Below, piece after piece: positions 50,250 through 56,949 of a DNA stretch of 64,000 bases. A program made the translations under genes and the position numbers. Numbering within the stretch: the stretch's first letter is position 1; each line of letters begins with the position of its first letter. The notes below the pieces were generated by a model. The model was given only the letters and a program-made list of their open reading frames with translations, searched no databases and was not told the origin of the DNA. Origin of the DNA: Oscillospiraceae bacterium (GTDB taxonomy: Bacteria > Bacillota > Clostridia > Oscillospirales > CAG-272); assembly GCA_015063685.1 (NCBI GenBank), contig SVTR01000001.1, forward strand, positions 117,970-181,969, given 5' to 3'.

Positions 50250-50753
50250 TCACTCTTCAGTTGATGTCGGTTTCTTGACGATTTCGGTTCCGTACTTCTC
50301 GATGAAGGCTGCCGCATCTCTTGCGGAAACAGGGCTGATTCTATCTTTGCCGCCTTCCCAGTTCGTGTATTCGGCAAAGAAGTATCTTCCTTCTTTGTCG
50401 ATATAGAGTTCGAGAGCCTTTCCGTCCGTGTACTCGTTTACGCCGTCAGCGTAAAAGTTGTTGGCAAGTGCGTCGGAGGAAGCCGTATCGTAGATGATTC
50501 GGTCAACCATTCCCTTCACTCTTCTGCCAGCTCCGGGGATATGAGTTCTCACTACTTCACCAGTCTCCTTGACGGTGAGCGTGATCTCAATGCCAAGACC
50601 TTCGAGCAGGTTGAGGAATTCATCCGCTCTCATCGAATTTCTGACGAGTCTCGCGCTCAACTGCTGCGGCATCCAGCCAACTCTCGCCGCCGCTTCAGCC
50701 TGCGTCTTTCTTGTAGCGCGAAGAGCAGCCGCAAGCACATCGTTCGCTTTCAT
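50250..50753 (-). CDS. HTH (XRE-like) transcriptional regulator
   Basis: 167 aa. Residues 1-60 read as a Cro/C1-type domain: ANDVLAAALRATRKTQAEAAARVGWMPQQLSARL...MRADEFLNLLEGLGIEITLTV. A C-terminal domain of about 100 residues (VVRTHIPGAGRRVKGMVDR; YFFAEYTNWEGGKDRI) is unknown. GGAGGTG lies 5 nt before the ATG at 50753. It has its own promoter overlapped by an inverted repeat, and its own terminator, so it is a monocistronic, probably autoregulated gene. Confidence 0.82.
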   Translation of the reverse strand: MKANDVLAAALRATRKTQAEAAARVGWMPQQLSARLVRNSMRADEFLNLLEGLGIEITLTVKETGEVVRTHIPGAGRRVKGMVDRIIYDTASSDALANNFYADGVNEYTDGKALELYIDKEGRYFFAEYTNWEGGKDRISPVSARDAAAFIEKYGTEIVKKPTSTEE

Positions 50754-50765
50754 CAAATCACCTCC

Positions 50766-50821
50766 GTATGATGTATCGTTTTGGCTGTTACCATCATACA
50801 CCATTTCGGTGAAATTGTCAA
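50766..50821 (-). promoter_or_regulatory. HTH-gene promoter with overlapping operator-like inverted repeat
   Basis: Minus strand TTGACA, 17-bp spacer, TATGAT (50793-50821). An inverted repeat GTATGATG / CATCATAC (50766-50773 and 50792-50799) brackets the start region, with one arm over the -10. Confidence 0.75.
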
Positions 50822-50889
50822 GAGTTTCGCTAAAATCATTCATTTTACTTTTTCTTACCTCCTGTTTTCAAGAATAAACGGTTTCGTTT

Positions 50890-51192
50890 TCAATGATAGC
50901 ACGAGATGCTCGCTTCGAGCTTCTCTTCATCAGTTGACGGATAGTTCTCTTGAAGACCACGTTTTCTTCGGTTCTTATGCCATCCCTTATATACGGCGAG
51001 ATCTCTCTCGTCTATGCTGTATCCGCATCCGCGTTCGCGGTCAAACACCATCAACGGTCTTGGGTATCCGGGCTTCGTTGCGCGGAGAACCTCGTACTTG
51101 CCTTTCGCCTCCTGAATGGTCCAACCTGATTTTTCAAGATATGTCTTCAGGTCGGAGAGCAATCCGTGATGAACCGTGGTTCTATTCTTCAT
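50890..51192 (-). CDS. Unknown protein, 100 aa
   Basis: LKTYLEKSGWTIQEAKGKYEVLRATKPGYPRPLMVFDRE followed by YSIDERDLAVYKGWHKNRRKRGL. The first half resembles a small beta-alpha fold seen in phage proteins; the Arg/Lys end suggests nucleic acid. It overlaps the ATPase gene by 11 nt and ends about 70 bp before the HTH-gene promoter. Not HicA: the dsRBD-type pattern and catalytic His of HicA are not evident. Confidence 0.58.
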   Translation of the reverse strand: MKNRTTVHHGLLSDLKTYLEKSGWTIQEAKGKYEVLRATKPGYPRPLMVFDRERGCGYSIDERDLAVYKGWHKNRRKRGLQENYPSTDEEKLEASISCYH

Positions 51193-51850
51193 TTCGGTTG
51201 CCTCTCTTTCTCGGCTTTCGCGGTTTCTTCCGTCGGTTATCCTTCTGCTTCCGAGAGTTCAGGACGAAGCGACGATACTGGTCGTAGGTTTTGAACTCAA
51301 CGTATTCGCCATTTCTGGTATCGAAGCACTTCTCGCCACGACACATCTCATATTCGTTTGCCGATACAACGATGTAGATGTCCTTGCCCTGATTCGTTTC
51401 GAAGATGACGGAAAACAACTGCTCTTTGAGCTCCACGATGTTGTCAACGCTCAAACCGCTGTCGATTGCGTCAAAGATAATCCATACCTCTTTCGCATCG
51501 CGAGCTTCACCCCTGAGAAACGCTCCAATCTGCCCTGCACGGTTGGCGATGTTCGTTACAATGGCTTCTCCCTCCGAAGAGCAGAACAGAGAGCCGGCAA
51601 GATCTGCCGCTCCGTAAAATATCGCTTTCGAAAGCGAGGTGCTTCCGCCGTCTTTCAGGTTGTCATACGAGAGGAACGGGATCTCTTGCTTTTTGAGCTG
51701 ATTCTCGATCTGCTTCAGGAGCGTAGTCTTTCCGATTCCATTGCACCCAACGAGCACGGTTACTCCCGGCTCGAACGTGAATTCTTCCCTCGTATATACG
51801 AAGTCATCGTATTCATACGGTTCGCGCTCTATCTTAAATGTTCTGCTCAT
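51182..51850 (-). CDS. AAA/ABC-type ATPase
   Basis: 222 aa with Walker A GCNGIGKTT (35-43) and Walker B VWIIFDAIDSG (about 122-132). The N-terminal strand order around VYTREEFTFEPGVTVLVG is like small ABC/RecF-type or OLD-like ATPases. The C-terminus is strongly basic (KQKDNRRKKPRKPRKRG), fitting a nucleic-acid partner. AAAGGAGA precedes the ATG at 51850. No nuclease partner is next to it; function unknown. Confidence 0.72.
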   Translation of the reverse strand: MSRTFKIEREPYEYDDFVYTREEFTFEPGVTVLVGCNGIGKTTLLKQIENQLKKQEIPFLSYDNLKDGGSTSLSKAIFYGAADLAGSLFCSSEGEAIVTNIANRAGQIGAFLRGEARDAKEVWIIFDAIDSGLSVDNIVELKEQLFSVIFETNQGKDIYIVVSANEYEMCRGEKCFDTRNGEYVEFKTYDQYRRFVLNSRKQKDNRRKKPRKPRKRGNRNEE

Positions 51851-52095
51851 TTTTCTCTCTCCTTTACGAATATGGTATTGTTGCAGATCTTCACAACCTC
51901 CATTGTCATCCAAGGCGGCTGAGCTTTATATTTGGTGTCGAGGTAGCTTTCGTGCCTGCTTCTTTCAGGTCGTCGGTAAACGCCGGGTTGCGTTTTCTCT
52001 CCGATGAATCTTCCGCTTGGATAAGCGGCTTCGGGGTTGTGTGTAACAGCCACTTTGTACCAATTCATCAGCGGATCCAAATCCTTAACAGTCAT
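51847..52095 (-). CDS. Unknown protein, 82 aa
   Basis: MTVKDLDPLMNWYKVAVTHNPEAAYPSGRFIGEKTQPGV..., then a basic middle (YRRPERSRHESYLDTKYKAQ) and EVVKICNNTIFVKERE. AAAGGAGT precedes the ATG. It lies between the methyltransferase and ATPase genes and overlaps the latter by 4 nt. No family recognised. Confidence 0.56.
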   Translation of the reverse strand: MTVKDLDPLMNWYKVAVTHNPEAAYPSGRFIGEKTQPGVYRRPERSRHESYLDTKYKAQPPWMTMEVVKICNNTIFVKEREK

Positions 52096-52107
52096 ATCTG
52101 ACTCCTT

Positions 52108-52869
52108 TCAAAAATTCATCCAGAGTTTTTCGGTTCGATGCTTTCCCAACTGAACCGTAGTTGGCTTCTCATCCGTTCTCCATCCAGCGAGCATTTCGTT
52201 ATAAAGGTCGTTGTCATAGCCGCTCAGAACCACCTTTGATTTGCTCCGCAGGAGAGTTTCCAAGAGACGTCTGTGGTCTTCTTCGCTCATCTCGTGTGCG
52301 TACATATGCTTCTTCCTGATGGACTGAAGGTACGGCGGGTCACAGTATATGAGGATGTCTTCGCGGTCGTACTGCTCTATCAGCTTGATAGCGTCGATGT
52401 TCTCGATCTGCGCTTGCTTCAATCGCTTGCAGCAGTCGATGATGCTTTCGGGGAGATAGCCCCAAACCGTTTCAGGCCTCGGACCTCCGCTTGTTTTGAC
52501 GTTTCTCCAAGTGCTCTTGGTGCTGTTGCTCGTTCCGAACGATTGGTGAAATCTTACAAGGATTCTCCTCGCTCTCTCTACGGGATCCTCCACGTCGGTA
52601 TCGTAGCACTCATCGAATTCCGATCTCGCGAACGGCGTGAGGTTGACGGCTCTTGCAAGTTCCTCGGGATAGTCACGGCAAGCAAGAAATAGGTTGACGA
52701 TTTGGTTGTCGATGTCGTTTACGGTCTCTATGTAAACCGGTTGCTTCCTGAAGAAAACCGCACCGCTCCCGAAGAACGGTTCGCAGTAAACCTTGTGTTC
52801 GGGAAAATGTTCGATGACCCAATCCGCCACCTTCCACTTTGCTCCGGGGTATTTAAGGATTGCTTTCAT
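52108..52869 (-). CDS. D12-class (Dam-like) adenine-N6 DNA methyltransferase
   Basis: 253 aa. LKYPGAKWKVADWVIEHFP and YCEPFFGSGAVFF (28-40) form the SAM-binding motif I region; catalytic motif IV DPPY is at 177-180, with the target-recognition segment between. This is the Dam/D12 order. No restriction endonuclease is adjacent, so it is probably an orphan used for regulation, replication timing or protection from host restriction. The site recognised is unknown. Confidence 0.92.
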   Translation of the reverse strand: MKAILKYPGAKWKVADWVIEHFPEHKVYCEPFFGSGAVFFRKQPVYIETVNDIDNQIVNLFLACRDYPEELARAVNLTPFARSEFDECYDTDVEDPVERARRILVRFHQSFGTSNSTKSTWRNVKTSGGPRPETVWGYLPESIIDCCKRLKQAQIENIDAIKLIEQYDREDILIYCDPPYLQSIRKKHMYAHEMSEEDHRRLLETLLRSKSKVVLSGYDNDLYNEMLAGWRTDEKPTTVQLGKHRTEKLWMNF

Positions 52870-53236
52870 CTCGGCACTCTTTCTTCGCAGGATGAACCTG
52901 ATACAAATATCGTCTCGCCTGCGACTTGTCGATGAATGATCCGAGCAGAATGTGCGAATTTTTCTCGGTATCCTGACAAGGAATGCGGTCGAACTCTTTC
53001 TGGCTGACTACCGCTTCCGTATTTTCATTCACATAGAAATTCTGCATTTTCTCCTCCTTGGGTATAGCGTAATACAGGCGACCGTTCTTGCCAACCATAC
53101 CCGCTAAAAGCCTGAACTGCCAAGATCCGAACCACCCTCGGTGATATACCTTGTGGTCCATATAGACAAGATCCTGTTTTGCAAGCTCGTCGAGGCTCTC
53201 GATATGCTCGCCTCTTACGTATTTTCTGTTGCTCAT
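52853..53236 (-). CDS. Unknown protein, 127 aa
   Basis: MSNRKYVRGEHIESLDELAKQDLVYMDHKVYHRGWFGSWQFRLLAGMVGKNGRLYYAI in outline, then a basic C-terminus (HILLGSFIDKSQARRYLYQVHPAKKECRDE). The first half reads as a beta-rich single domain, with an apparently disordered tail. GAGG precedes the ATG at 53236; the start overlaps the stop of the 57-aa protein (ATGA). Confidence 0.55.
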   Translation of the reverse strand: MSNRKYVRGEHIESLDELAKQDLVYMDHKVYHRGWFGSWQFRLLAGMVGKNGRLYYAIPKEEKMQNFYVNENTEAVVSQKEFDRIPCQDTEKNSHILLGSFIDKSQARRYLYQVHPAKKECRDESNP

Positions 53237-53406
53237 GACGGAACCTCGACCTCCCGATTGAAATACTTTCGAATCATCTGCCAGCAATCATCGTCGGTCT
53301 TAGCGTGGCAGTAGTCAAAGCAGGGACAGTTTCGACCGCAGCCTTTACGGAAAAACTCGACAGGCTCCTCCGGAGAGCTGTTCACGATCTTTTCGTAGTT
53401 GTTCAT
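53233..53406 (-). CDS. Cys-rich small protein, 57 aa
   Basis: MNNYEKIVNSSPEEPVEFF then GCGRNCPCFDYCHAKTDDDCWQMIRKYF: six cysteines in about 20 residues, a pattern like the 105-aa protein at 46816. GAGGTG lies 6 nt before the ATG at 53406. Coupled with the next gene. Probably metal-binding; function unknown. Confidence 0.6.
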   Translation of the reverse strand: MNNYEKIVNSSPEEPVEFFRKGCGRNCPCFDYCHAKTDDDCWQMIRKYFNREVEVPS

Positions 53407-53409
53407 ACA

Positions 53410-53937
53410 TCACCTCGCGGAGAGCATTCTCTCGAAAAGCTGGTTGTACAGGGCTTTGAAGGTGTCGCGTTCTGCGGTGATGCGGACGATTTCTTCGTCC
53501 TTCTTTTTGATCTGCTCATCATCAACCACAGGCTTGCCAATAGGCTCCCCCCCCTCCACTTTCTTGGGGTAGATCTTCTTTTCCTCATTCTTTTCAGGCT
53601 TCTTTTCAAATTCGAGACCGAGGCTGATCGCGAGAGCCGCATCGACCATCATCATTTCGTAGTCGGAGCAAGTCCCGATGTACTCACCGAAACGCTGAAT
53701 TGCAACGCTGTTTACCTGCTCACAGAGCGCGACGGAGGGCTTCGTCGAGCTCCTGATGTCGATGTGTGTAGGAAGATCATTCTTAGGCTGTGTCGTCAGG
53801 AACACGACCTCCAGCACGTCGCTGTATTCATTGCATTTATCATTGCTGACAATGATGGCAGGTCTGCCCGATCTCTGCTCCGATCCGGTCTCACCGTAGG
53901 ACGATCTTTCGATGTAATAGATTTCTCCTCTTTTCAT
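53410..53937 (-). CDS. MazF/PemK-like protein with coiled C-terminal extension
   Basis: 175 aa. Residues 1-110 read as a PemK/MazF fold: MKRGEIYYIERSSYGETGSEQRSGRPAIIVSND, VVFLTTQPKNDLPTHI and ALCEQVNSVAIQRFGEYIG. MazF toxins are mRNA interferases. Residues 120-175 are a Lys/Glu linker and coiled coil not found in standard MazF (about 110-120 aa). No MazE-like antitoxin gene is adjacent, so it may be an orphan, a divergent regulator, or be neutralised elsewhere. AAAGGAAG precedes the ATG. Confidence 0.78.
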   Translation of the reverse strand: MKRGEIYYIERSSYGETGSEQRSGRPAIIVSNDKCNEYSDVLEVVFLTTQPKNDLPTHIDIRSSTKPSVALCEQVNSVAIQRFGEYIGTCSDYEMMMVDAALAISLGLEFEKKPEKNEEKKIYPKKVEGGEPIGKPVVDDEQIKKKDEEIVRITAERDTFKALYNQLFERMLSAR

Positions 53938-54374
53938 TATGCTTCTTCCTTTCTTGTGATTTCAACATTATATCCGAAGTCTTCGAGTAACTTCTTGGCG
54001 TACTCAATGCCATTGTCGAGAGAGCTAATCCAACTGCTGTCATCGCTCTCTTCCACGCAAACCCACTTTCCGATGTAGTTGGTAAAATCATCGTAATCGG
54101 GGTTAAATATTCTGTTCAGGATCTCCGCGTCGGCTTCGTTTCTGATGAAATACCAGTAGTAGCCGCGATCCTCGGGGTATTCGCCGCCGTCTATGTTTCG
54201 TCTGCCCTCAACCTCTGGTTTCGTGATAAGGAATCCCTCGCCTTCCTTGCGAGCTTGGGTTCTCTCATAGTTGATGCAGTCCCATCGCTGTTCGAACTCT
54301 GTTCCGTCTTCTGCGATGAAGAACTCTTTTTCAACCAAGGTTGTGCGCTCGAAACGTCTTTTCTGTACTCTCAT
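53937..54374 (-). CDS. Unknown protein, 145 aa
   Basis: MRVQKRRFERTTLVEKEFFIAEDGTEFEQRWDCINYERT... then GGEYPEDRGYYWYFIRNEADAEIL and GKWVCVEESDDSSWISSLDNGIEYAKKLLEDFGYNV. Mixed alpha/beta and acidic. GGAGG precedes the ATG. It overlaps the MazF-like start by one base, so the two are co-translated; a possible partner or antitoxin role can be tested but is not shown. Confidence 0.6.
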   Translation of the reverse strand: MRVQKRRFERTTLVEKEFFIAEDGTEFEQRWDCINYERTQARKEGEGFLITKPEVEGRRNIDGGEYPEDRGYYWYFIRNEADAEILNRIFNPDYDDFTNYIGKWVCVEESDDSSWISSLDNGIEYAKKLLEDFGYNVEITRKEEA

Positions 54375-54634
54375 TTCTTTTCCTCCATACTTTTCACAAG
54401 TTCTTTGAGTTCTCGACTCGTTCCGTAGGGTCCTGCCATTGCGCTCATAAGACCGAGCGTTTGGAGGGCAAGCCTTGCTCTTTTATGCGACGCTTCCTTT
54501 TCGGCGAGGTGCTTTGCCTTCTCCTCTTCCGAAAGGGATTCGAACCATTTCAGGTATTCCTCGTGCTTTTTCTGCGCCTCGGCTGCGGCGATTCGATCTC
54601 TGCCTCGCTGTGCCTGTTTACCCAACGCTTTCAT
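54371..54634 (-). CDS. Unknown helical protein, 87 aa
   Basis: MKALGKQAQRGRDRIAAAEAQKKHEEYLKWFESLSEEEKAKHLAEKEA... a long charged helix followed by ARLALQTLGLMSAMAGPYG and a Lys/Glu end. Probably coiled coil with one weakly hydrophobic segment. GGGAG lies 7 nt before the ATG at 54634. Confidence 0.56.
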   Translation of the reverse strand: MKALGKQAQRGRDRIAAAEAQKKHEEYLKWFESLSEEEKAKHLAEKEASHKRARLALQTLGLMSAMAGPYGTSRELKELVKSMEEKK

Positions 54635-55103
54635 CTTCGCACTCCCTTTCTTCGGAAATAACCTCACACTGCTTGGCTTGCAGGTAAATGAACCACGTTT
54701 CGTCCCAAATGTAGTTCTGCAAGAACTGGTCGAGATCCACGCCCTTGCGCTCGTTAAGGGCGTCCATTTTTTTCAAAAGATCAATCAGCCAGCTCTTCGG
54801 AACGGTGAACTTCTTGCTGAAATTTCGGTCGTCATCGGGAAACGTGTCGAGCGTTACCGAATCATCATCCTTTTCAAGCGTGTCTCGGATTTCCCACCAA
54901 CCAAATTCCTCGTCGCAGAGCAGGTGGCGCATAAACTCGCGGTCCTGATATTCGTTGTTTTCAAATTTTTCAATGCAAACAAAGCACTCTCCGTTGATTC
55001 CGATTTCCTCATCGACGTCTTCAGGTTTGCAACCTCTTTGCTTGCACCAGTCCCACTTATATCTGCCATAGGACTTTTTGAGCAAATAATCGTATGATAC
55101 CAT
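54618..55103 (-). CDS. Unknown protein, 161 aa
   Basis: MVSYDYLLKKSYGRYKWDWCKQRGCKPEDVDEEIGI..., an acidic middle (DTLEKDDDSVTLDTFPDDDRNF) and a helical C-terminus (PKSWLIDLLKKMDALNERKG). AGGAGG precedes the ATG. Mixed alpha/beta. No family recognised. Confidence 0.57.
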   Translation of the reverse strand: MVSYDYLLKKSYGRYKWDWCKQRGCKPEDVDEEIGINGECFVCIEKFENNEYQDREFMRHLLCDEEFGWWEIRDTLEKDDDSVTLDTFPDDDRNFSKKFTVPKSWLIDLLKKMDALNERKGVDLDQFLQNYIWDETWFIYLQAKQCEVISEERECEDESVG

Positions 55104-55115
55104 TTGCGCCTCCTA

Positions 55116-55478
55116 TCAGTAGTCAGAGTCGATGCACTCATCGGCTTCCGTATAATACTCGCCATCGTAGCCCTTGGTGGCTTCAATTCTTCTCTTACAC
55201 TTGTAGCAAACATATCTGAATGGGATCCCGTGGCAATCATAGGTGCGTTCCATATCCATCTGTCTGGTGGGCTTTCCGCATACCGGGCAGGGTTGCTCCA
55301 CGAGCATATGAGGGCGGATGCGGGTCCAATTTGCCACGCTCTCGTAAATAAGAAAGTCTCCTGTTTCTCCGTTGTCGAAGAGCTTACATACTTCTTTCAA
55401 CGCTTCGTTGTATGTGCGATGTTCGGATACCTCGCGGAACTCGTTCGTGCATCCGACCTCAATCTTAACCTTGAGCAC
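55116..55478 (-). CDS. Zinc-ribbon protein, 120 aa
   Basis: A helical N-terminal part (HRTYNEALKEVCKLFDNG), then a C-terminal ribbon EQPCPVCGKPTRQMD...RYVCYKCKRRIEATKGYDG. The start is GTG at 55478 with GGAGG about 9 nt upstream; it overlaps the 84-aa gene. Probable nucleic-acid or protein binding; unknown role. Confidence 0.6.
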   Translation of the reverse strand: MLKVKIEVGCTNEFREVSEHRTYNEALKEVCKLFDNGETGDFLIYESVANWTRIRPHMLVEQPCPVCGKPTRQMDMERTYDCHGIPFRYVCYKCKRRIEATKGYDGEYYTEADECIDSDY

Positions 55479-55719
55479 CTTCTTCGACCTCCTTTTTCAT
55501 CCAAGCGAGCATACGAAGTTTTTCTTTTACTTCGTCAAGCTGTCGCTTCGTATCATTGATTCTGTCGAGCTCTTCCGGAAGGAACGTGCAGATGTCGAAA
55601 ATCGTGTATTTCGCGGCGTTCTCCCTGAACTCTCTGACTTTTGCATCGAGTCTTTCTCCGAGCTTGATCTCTTTCGCTTCGAGATTTTCAATTTCTTTTC
55701 GGATAATCTTTGCTTCCAT
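55465..55719 (-). CDS. Coiled-coil protein, 84 aa
   Basis: MEAKIIRKEIENLEAKEIKLGERLDAKVREF... and DRINDTKRQLDEVKEKLRMLAWMKKEV make two heptad-like helices around a short hydrophobic centre (YTIFDICTFLPEEL), suggesting a helical hairpin. AGGAGA precedes the ATG. The 105-nt gap upstream of it holds the opposite-strand RNA. Confidence 0.6.
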   Translation of the reverse strand: MEAKIIRKEIENLEAKEIKLGERLDAKVREFRENAAKYTIFDICTFLPEELDRINDTKRQLDEVKEKLRMLAWMKKEVEEGAQG

Positions 55720-55731
55720 ATCTTTCTCCTC

Positions 55732-55760
55732 TTGACTTTCTCCTGCATTTGTGTTATAAT
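55732..55760 (+). promoter_or_regulatory. Plus-strand sigma-A promoter
   Basis: TTGACT, 17-bp spacer, perfect TATAAT, pointing opposite to all surrounding genes. It has the same -35 as the minus-strand promoter modules. Confidence 0.75.
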
Positions 55761-55766
55761 CAAGGG

Positions 55767-55866
55767 GCGAACGGTGCAGGAGTAATTCGGAGTCCGTTTG
55801 CCCCTTGTCTTAAAGGGATAGGGTTCAGTCAGGTTTCTTTGCTATGTGGGAACCTGACTTTTTCTT
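55767..55866 (+). ncRNA. Candidate structured small RNA, opposite strand
   Basis: About 100 nt from the predicted start to an intrinsic terminator. The 5' part can form a stem from 55767 (GCGAACGG / CCGTTTGC; in DNA the symmetry extends outward to AAGGGGC) with a 19-nt loop containing two GGAG words. A CCCTT...AAGGG stem and then the terminator (GTCAGGTT / AACCTGAC, TTTTTC, 55828-55863) follow. No plus-strand ORF with a ribosome binding site lies in it. Its 3' end is antisense to the last codons of the 51-aa gene at 55825. RNA family not recognised. Confidence 0.55.
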
Positions 55867-55980
55867 TTGTTCTTTCGGGTTATGATTCGCTATGTAACGA
55901 ATACAATCAATGATTTCTTGCGGGGAATGCCCTTTGGCTTCAAGCCATTCGGTCATCCTCGCTATTTGTTTTACAGACAT
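55825..55980 (-). CDS. Small phage-type protein (MSVKQIARMTEWLEAKGHS)
   Basis: 51 aa: MSVKQIARMTEWLEAKGHSP followed by QEIIDCIRYIANH and a basic tail. The helical hairpin resembles a tiny protein family frequent in Clostridia phages and elements. ATG at 55980 has AAGGAG 11 nt upstream. A GTG four codons earlier (55992) overlaps the stop of a seven-codon upstream ORF and may be the coupled start. First protein gene after promoter module A. Confidence 0.62.
   Translation of the reverse strand: MSVKQIARMTEWLEAKGHSPQEIIDCIRYIANHNPKEQKKKSGSHIAKKPD
55828..55863 (+). terminator. Intrinsic terminator of the plus-strand RNA
   Basis: Stem GTCAGGTT / AACCTGAC with a 15-nt loop followed by TTTTTC on the plus strand. 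The opposite strand lacks a T-run. Confidence 0.75.
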
Positions 55981-55988
55981 CTTCGGTT

Positions 55989-56012
55989 TCACTCCTTAAA
56001 CACCTCCTGCAT
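55989..56012 (-). CDS. Seven-codon upstream ORF (leader peptide candidate)
   Basis: ATG-CAG-GAG-GTG-TTT-AAG-GAG-TGA (MQEVFKE) with GGAGG five nt upstream. Its TGA overlaps an in-frame GTG start of the 51-aa gene (GTGA), and its own codons contain the GGAGG/AAGGAG sites used by that gene. Too short to judge by coding statistics. Confidence 0.4.
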   Translation of the reverse strand: MQEVFKE

Positions 56013-56058
56013 TTAACCTCCGAATGTTCGTGTATTGTAGGTTTTATCCTACATACTT

Positions 56059-56087
56059 ATCTTACAATAAAACCGAACAAAAGTCAA
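56059..56087 (-). promoter_or_regulatory. Repeated promoter module A
   Basis: Minus strand TTGACT, 17-bp spacer, TAAGAT, preceded to about 56140 by AACGAAAATAATTATTT and repeated CGAAAAATAT tracts. It serves the operon starting at 55992. Confidence 0.78.
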
Positions 56088-56150
56088 TGGTTTTACGGAT
56101 ATTTTTCGAATATTTTTCGAAATAATTATTTTCGTTGTCGGTCGAGCAAA

Positions 56151-56193
56151 AGCAAAGGCGTTTCATTGCCAATCGGTAACAGAACGCCTTTTC
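56151..56193 (-). terminator. Terminator hairpin with TTACCGATTGG in its loop
   Basis: Minus strand stem AAAGGCGTT / AACGCCTTT followed by GCTTTTGC, directly after the stop at 56196. The loop carries GTTACCGATTGG, the motif seen in leaders elsewhere in the array. Confidence 0.7.
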
Positions 56194-56195
56194 TA

Positions 56196-56522
56196 TCAAA
56201 GGTACACGGTCTCGTTGCAATCCACCGCAGAGAACCAAGCGGAAATCGCGTCCGCAAGACCTGACGGATCCTTGTCTTCGGCAAGATCGTAGCAAAACGG
56301 GCTTCCTCCGCCGAAGTAGTTGCCGATCACCATATAGGTGTCTGCGAAATTCAGGACTGCAATGGCGAAGTTCCATCCTTTCGCGCCGACGGATACTCCA
56401 TCCTTTTCGAAGGTCAGATCATCCGAGTCTGCCGAGAATTCGACTTCGGGAAGCGTGTCCCTGTTCTTGAACAGGTACTCCGCGAGCTCCTGTGCGGTGG
56501 CGGTGATCGCTGTTTCTTTCAT
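56196..56522 (-). CDS. Unknown protein, 108 aa
   Basis: MKETAITATAQELAEYLFKNRDTLPEVEF..., then DGVSVGAKGWNFAIAVLNFADTYMVIGNYFGGGSPFCYDL and an acidic end. The beta-strand and glycine pattern suggests a compact alpha/beta fold. AAGGAGG precedes the ATG at 56522; the longer frame to 56747 lies in the next gene. Last gene of the module-B operon. Confidence 0.58.
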   Translation of the reverse strand: MKETAITATAQELAEYLFKNRDTLPEVEFSADSDDLTFEKDGVSVGAKGWNFAIAVLNFADTYMVIGNYFGGGSPFCYDLAEDKDPSGLADAISAWFSAVDCNETVYL

Positions 56523-56526
56523 CGGT

Positions 56527-56949
56527 TTATCCTCCTTGCTCAATGGCATAAAAATCTTCGTCGCAACTGAAGCATTGATACTTGTAGTCCGGCAGCAAGC
56601 TCGTGAAGAGCGGTGCTCCGCATTTCTTGCAAACCCCGACGCTCCGCAGGTATGGAGCGTTGTTCGCCTCCTCGTCGCTAAAACCGTTTCGAGTGAGCCA
56701 TTCCCTGCCAGCATCAATCGAAGCAAAGATGATGGTTCCGCTGTCATCGTCTATCGTTGCTTCAGGATTCCTTGGGTTGAGGAACACGAAGCGATCGACG
56801 AGCTTCGTTCTCGAAAGGAACTCCTGCTCGGCTTCGATGTACTGTTCGAGCCGTTCGATTGCGTGTTTTACGAAGAACCTCGTTTGGTACGGCTCCGCCG
56901 GATCCTGCGCGATCTTGCGAAGTCCTGCCAAGATGCCATCGTTATTCAT
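56527..56949 (-). CDS. Protein with C-terminal zinc ribbon, 140 aa
   Basis: Helical N-terminus (LAGLRKIAQDPAEPYQTRFFVKHAIERLEQYIEAEQEFL in outline), a middle DRFVFLNPRN...GTIIFASIDAGREWLTRNGFSDEE, and a ribbon VCKKCGAPLF...KYQCFSCDEDFYAI. AAGGAGG precedes the ATG. Probable zinc-binding adaptor; function unknown. Confidence 0.6.
   Translation of the reverse strand: MNNDGILAGLRKIAQDPAEPYQTRFFVKHAIERLEQYIEAEQEFLSRTKLVDRFVFLNPRNPEATIDDDSGTIIFASIDAGREWLTRNGFSDEEANNAPYLRSVGVCKKCGAPLFTSLLPDYKYQCFSCDEDFYAIEQGG

Noticed and set aside
49996..50253. 85-codon minus-strand ORF
   Set aside because: It covers the HTH-gene terminator, the palindromes, a repeat copy and promoter module C, and its start has no ribosome binding site.
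50250..51192. HicAB toxin-antitoxin pair
   Set aside because: The 50250 gene has an HTH and the 50890 gene a small basic protein, but the HicA dsRBD/His pattern is missing and each gene is in a different transcription unit.
55710..55913. 67-codon plus-strand ORF across the small RNA
   Set aside because: Its start lies upstream of the predicted promoter -35 and it runs through the intrinsic terminator, so it cannot be translated from that transcript.
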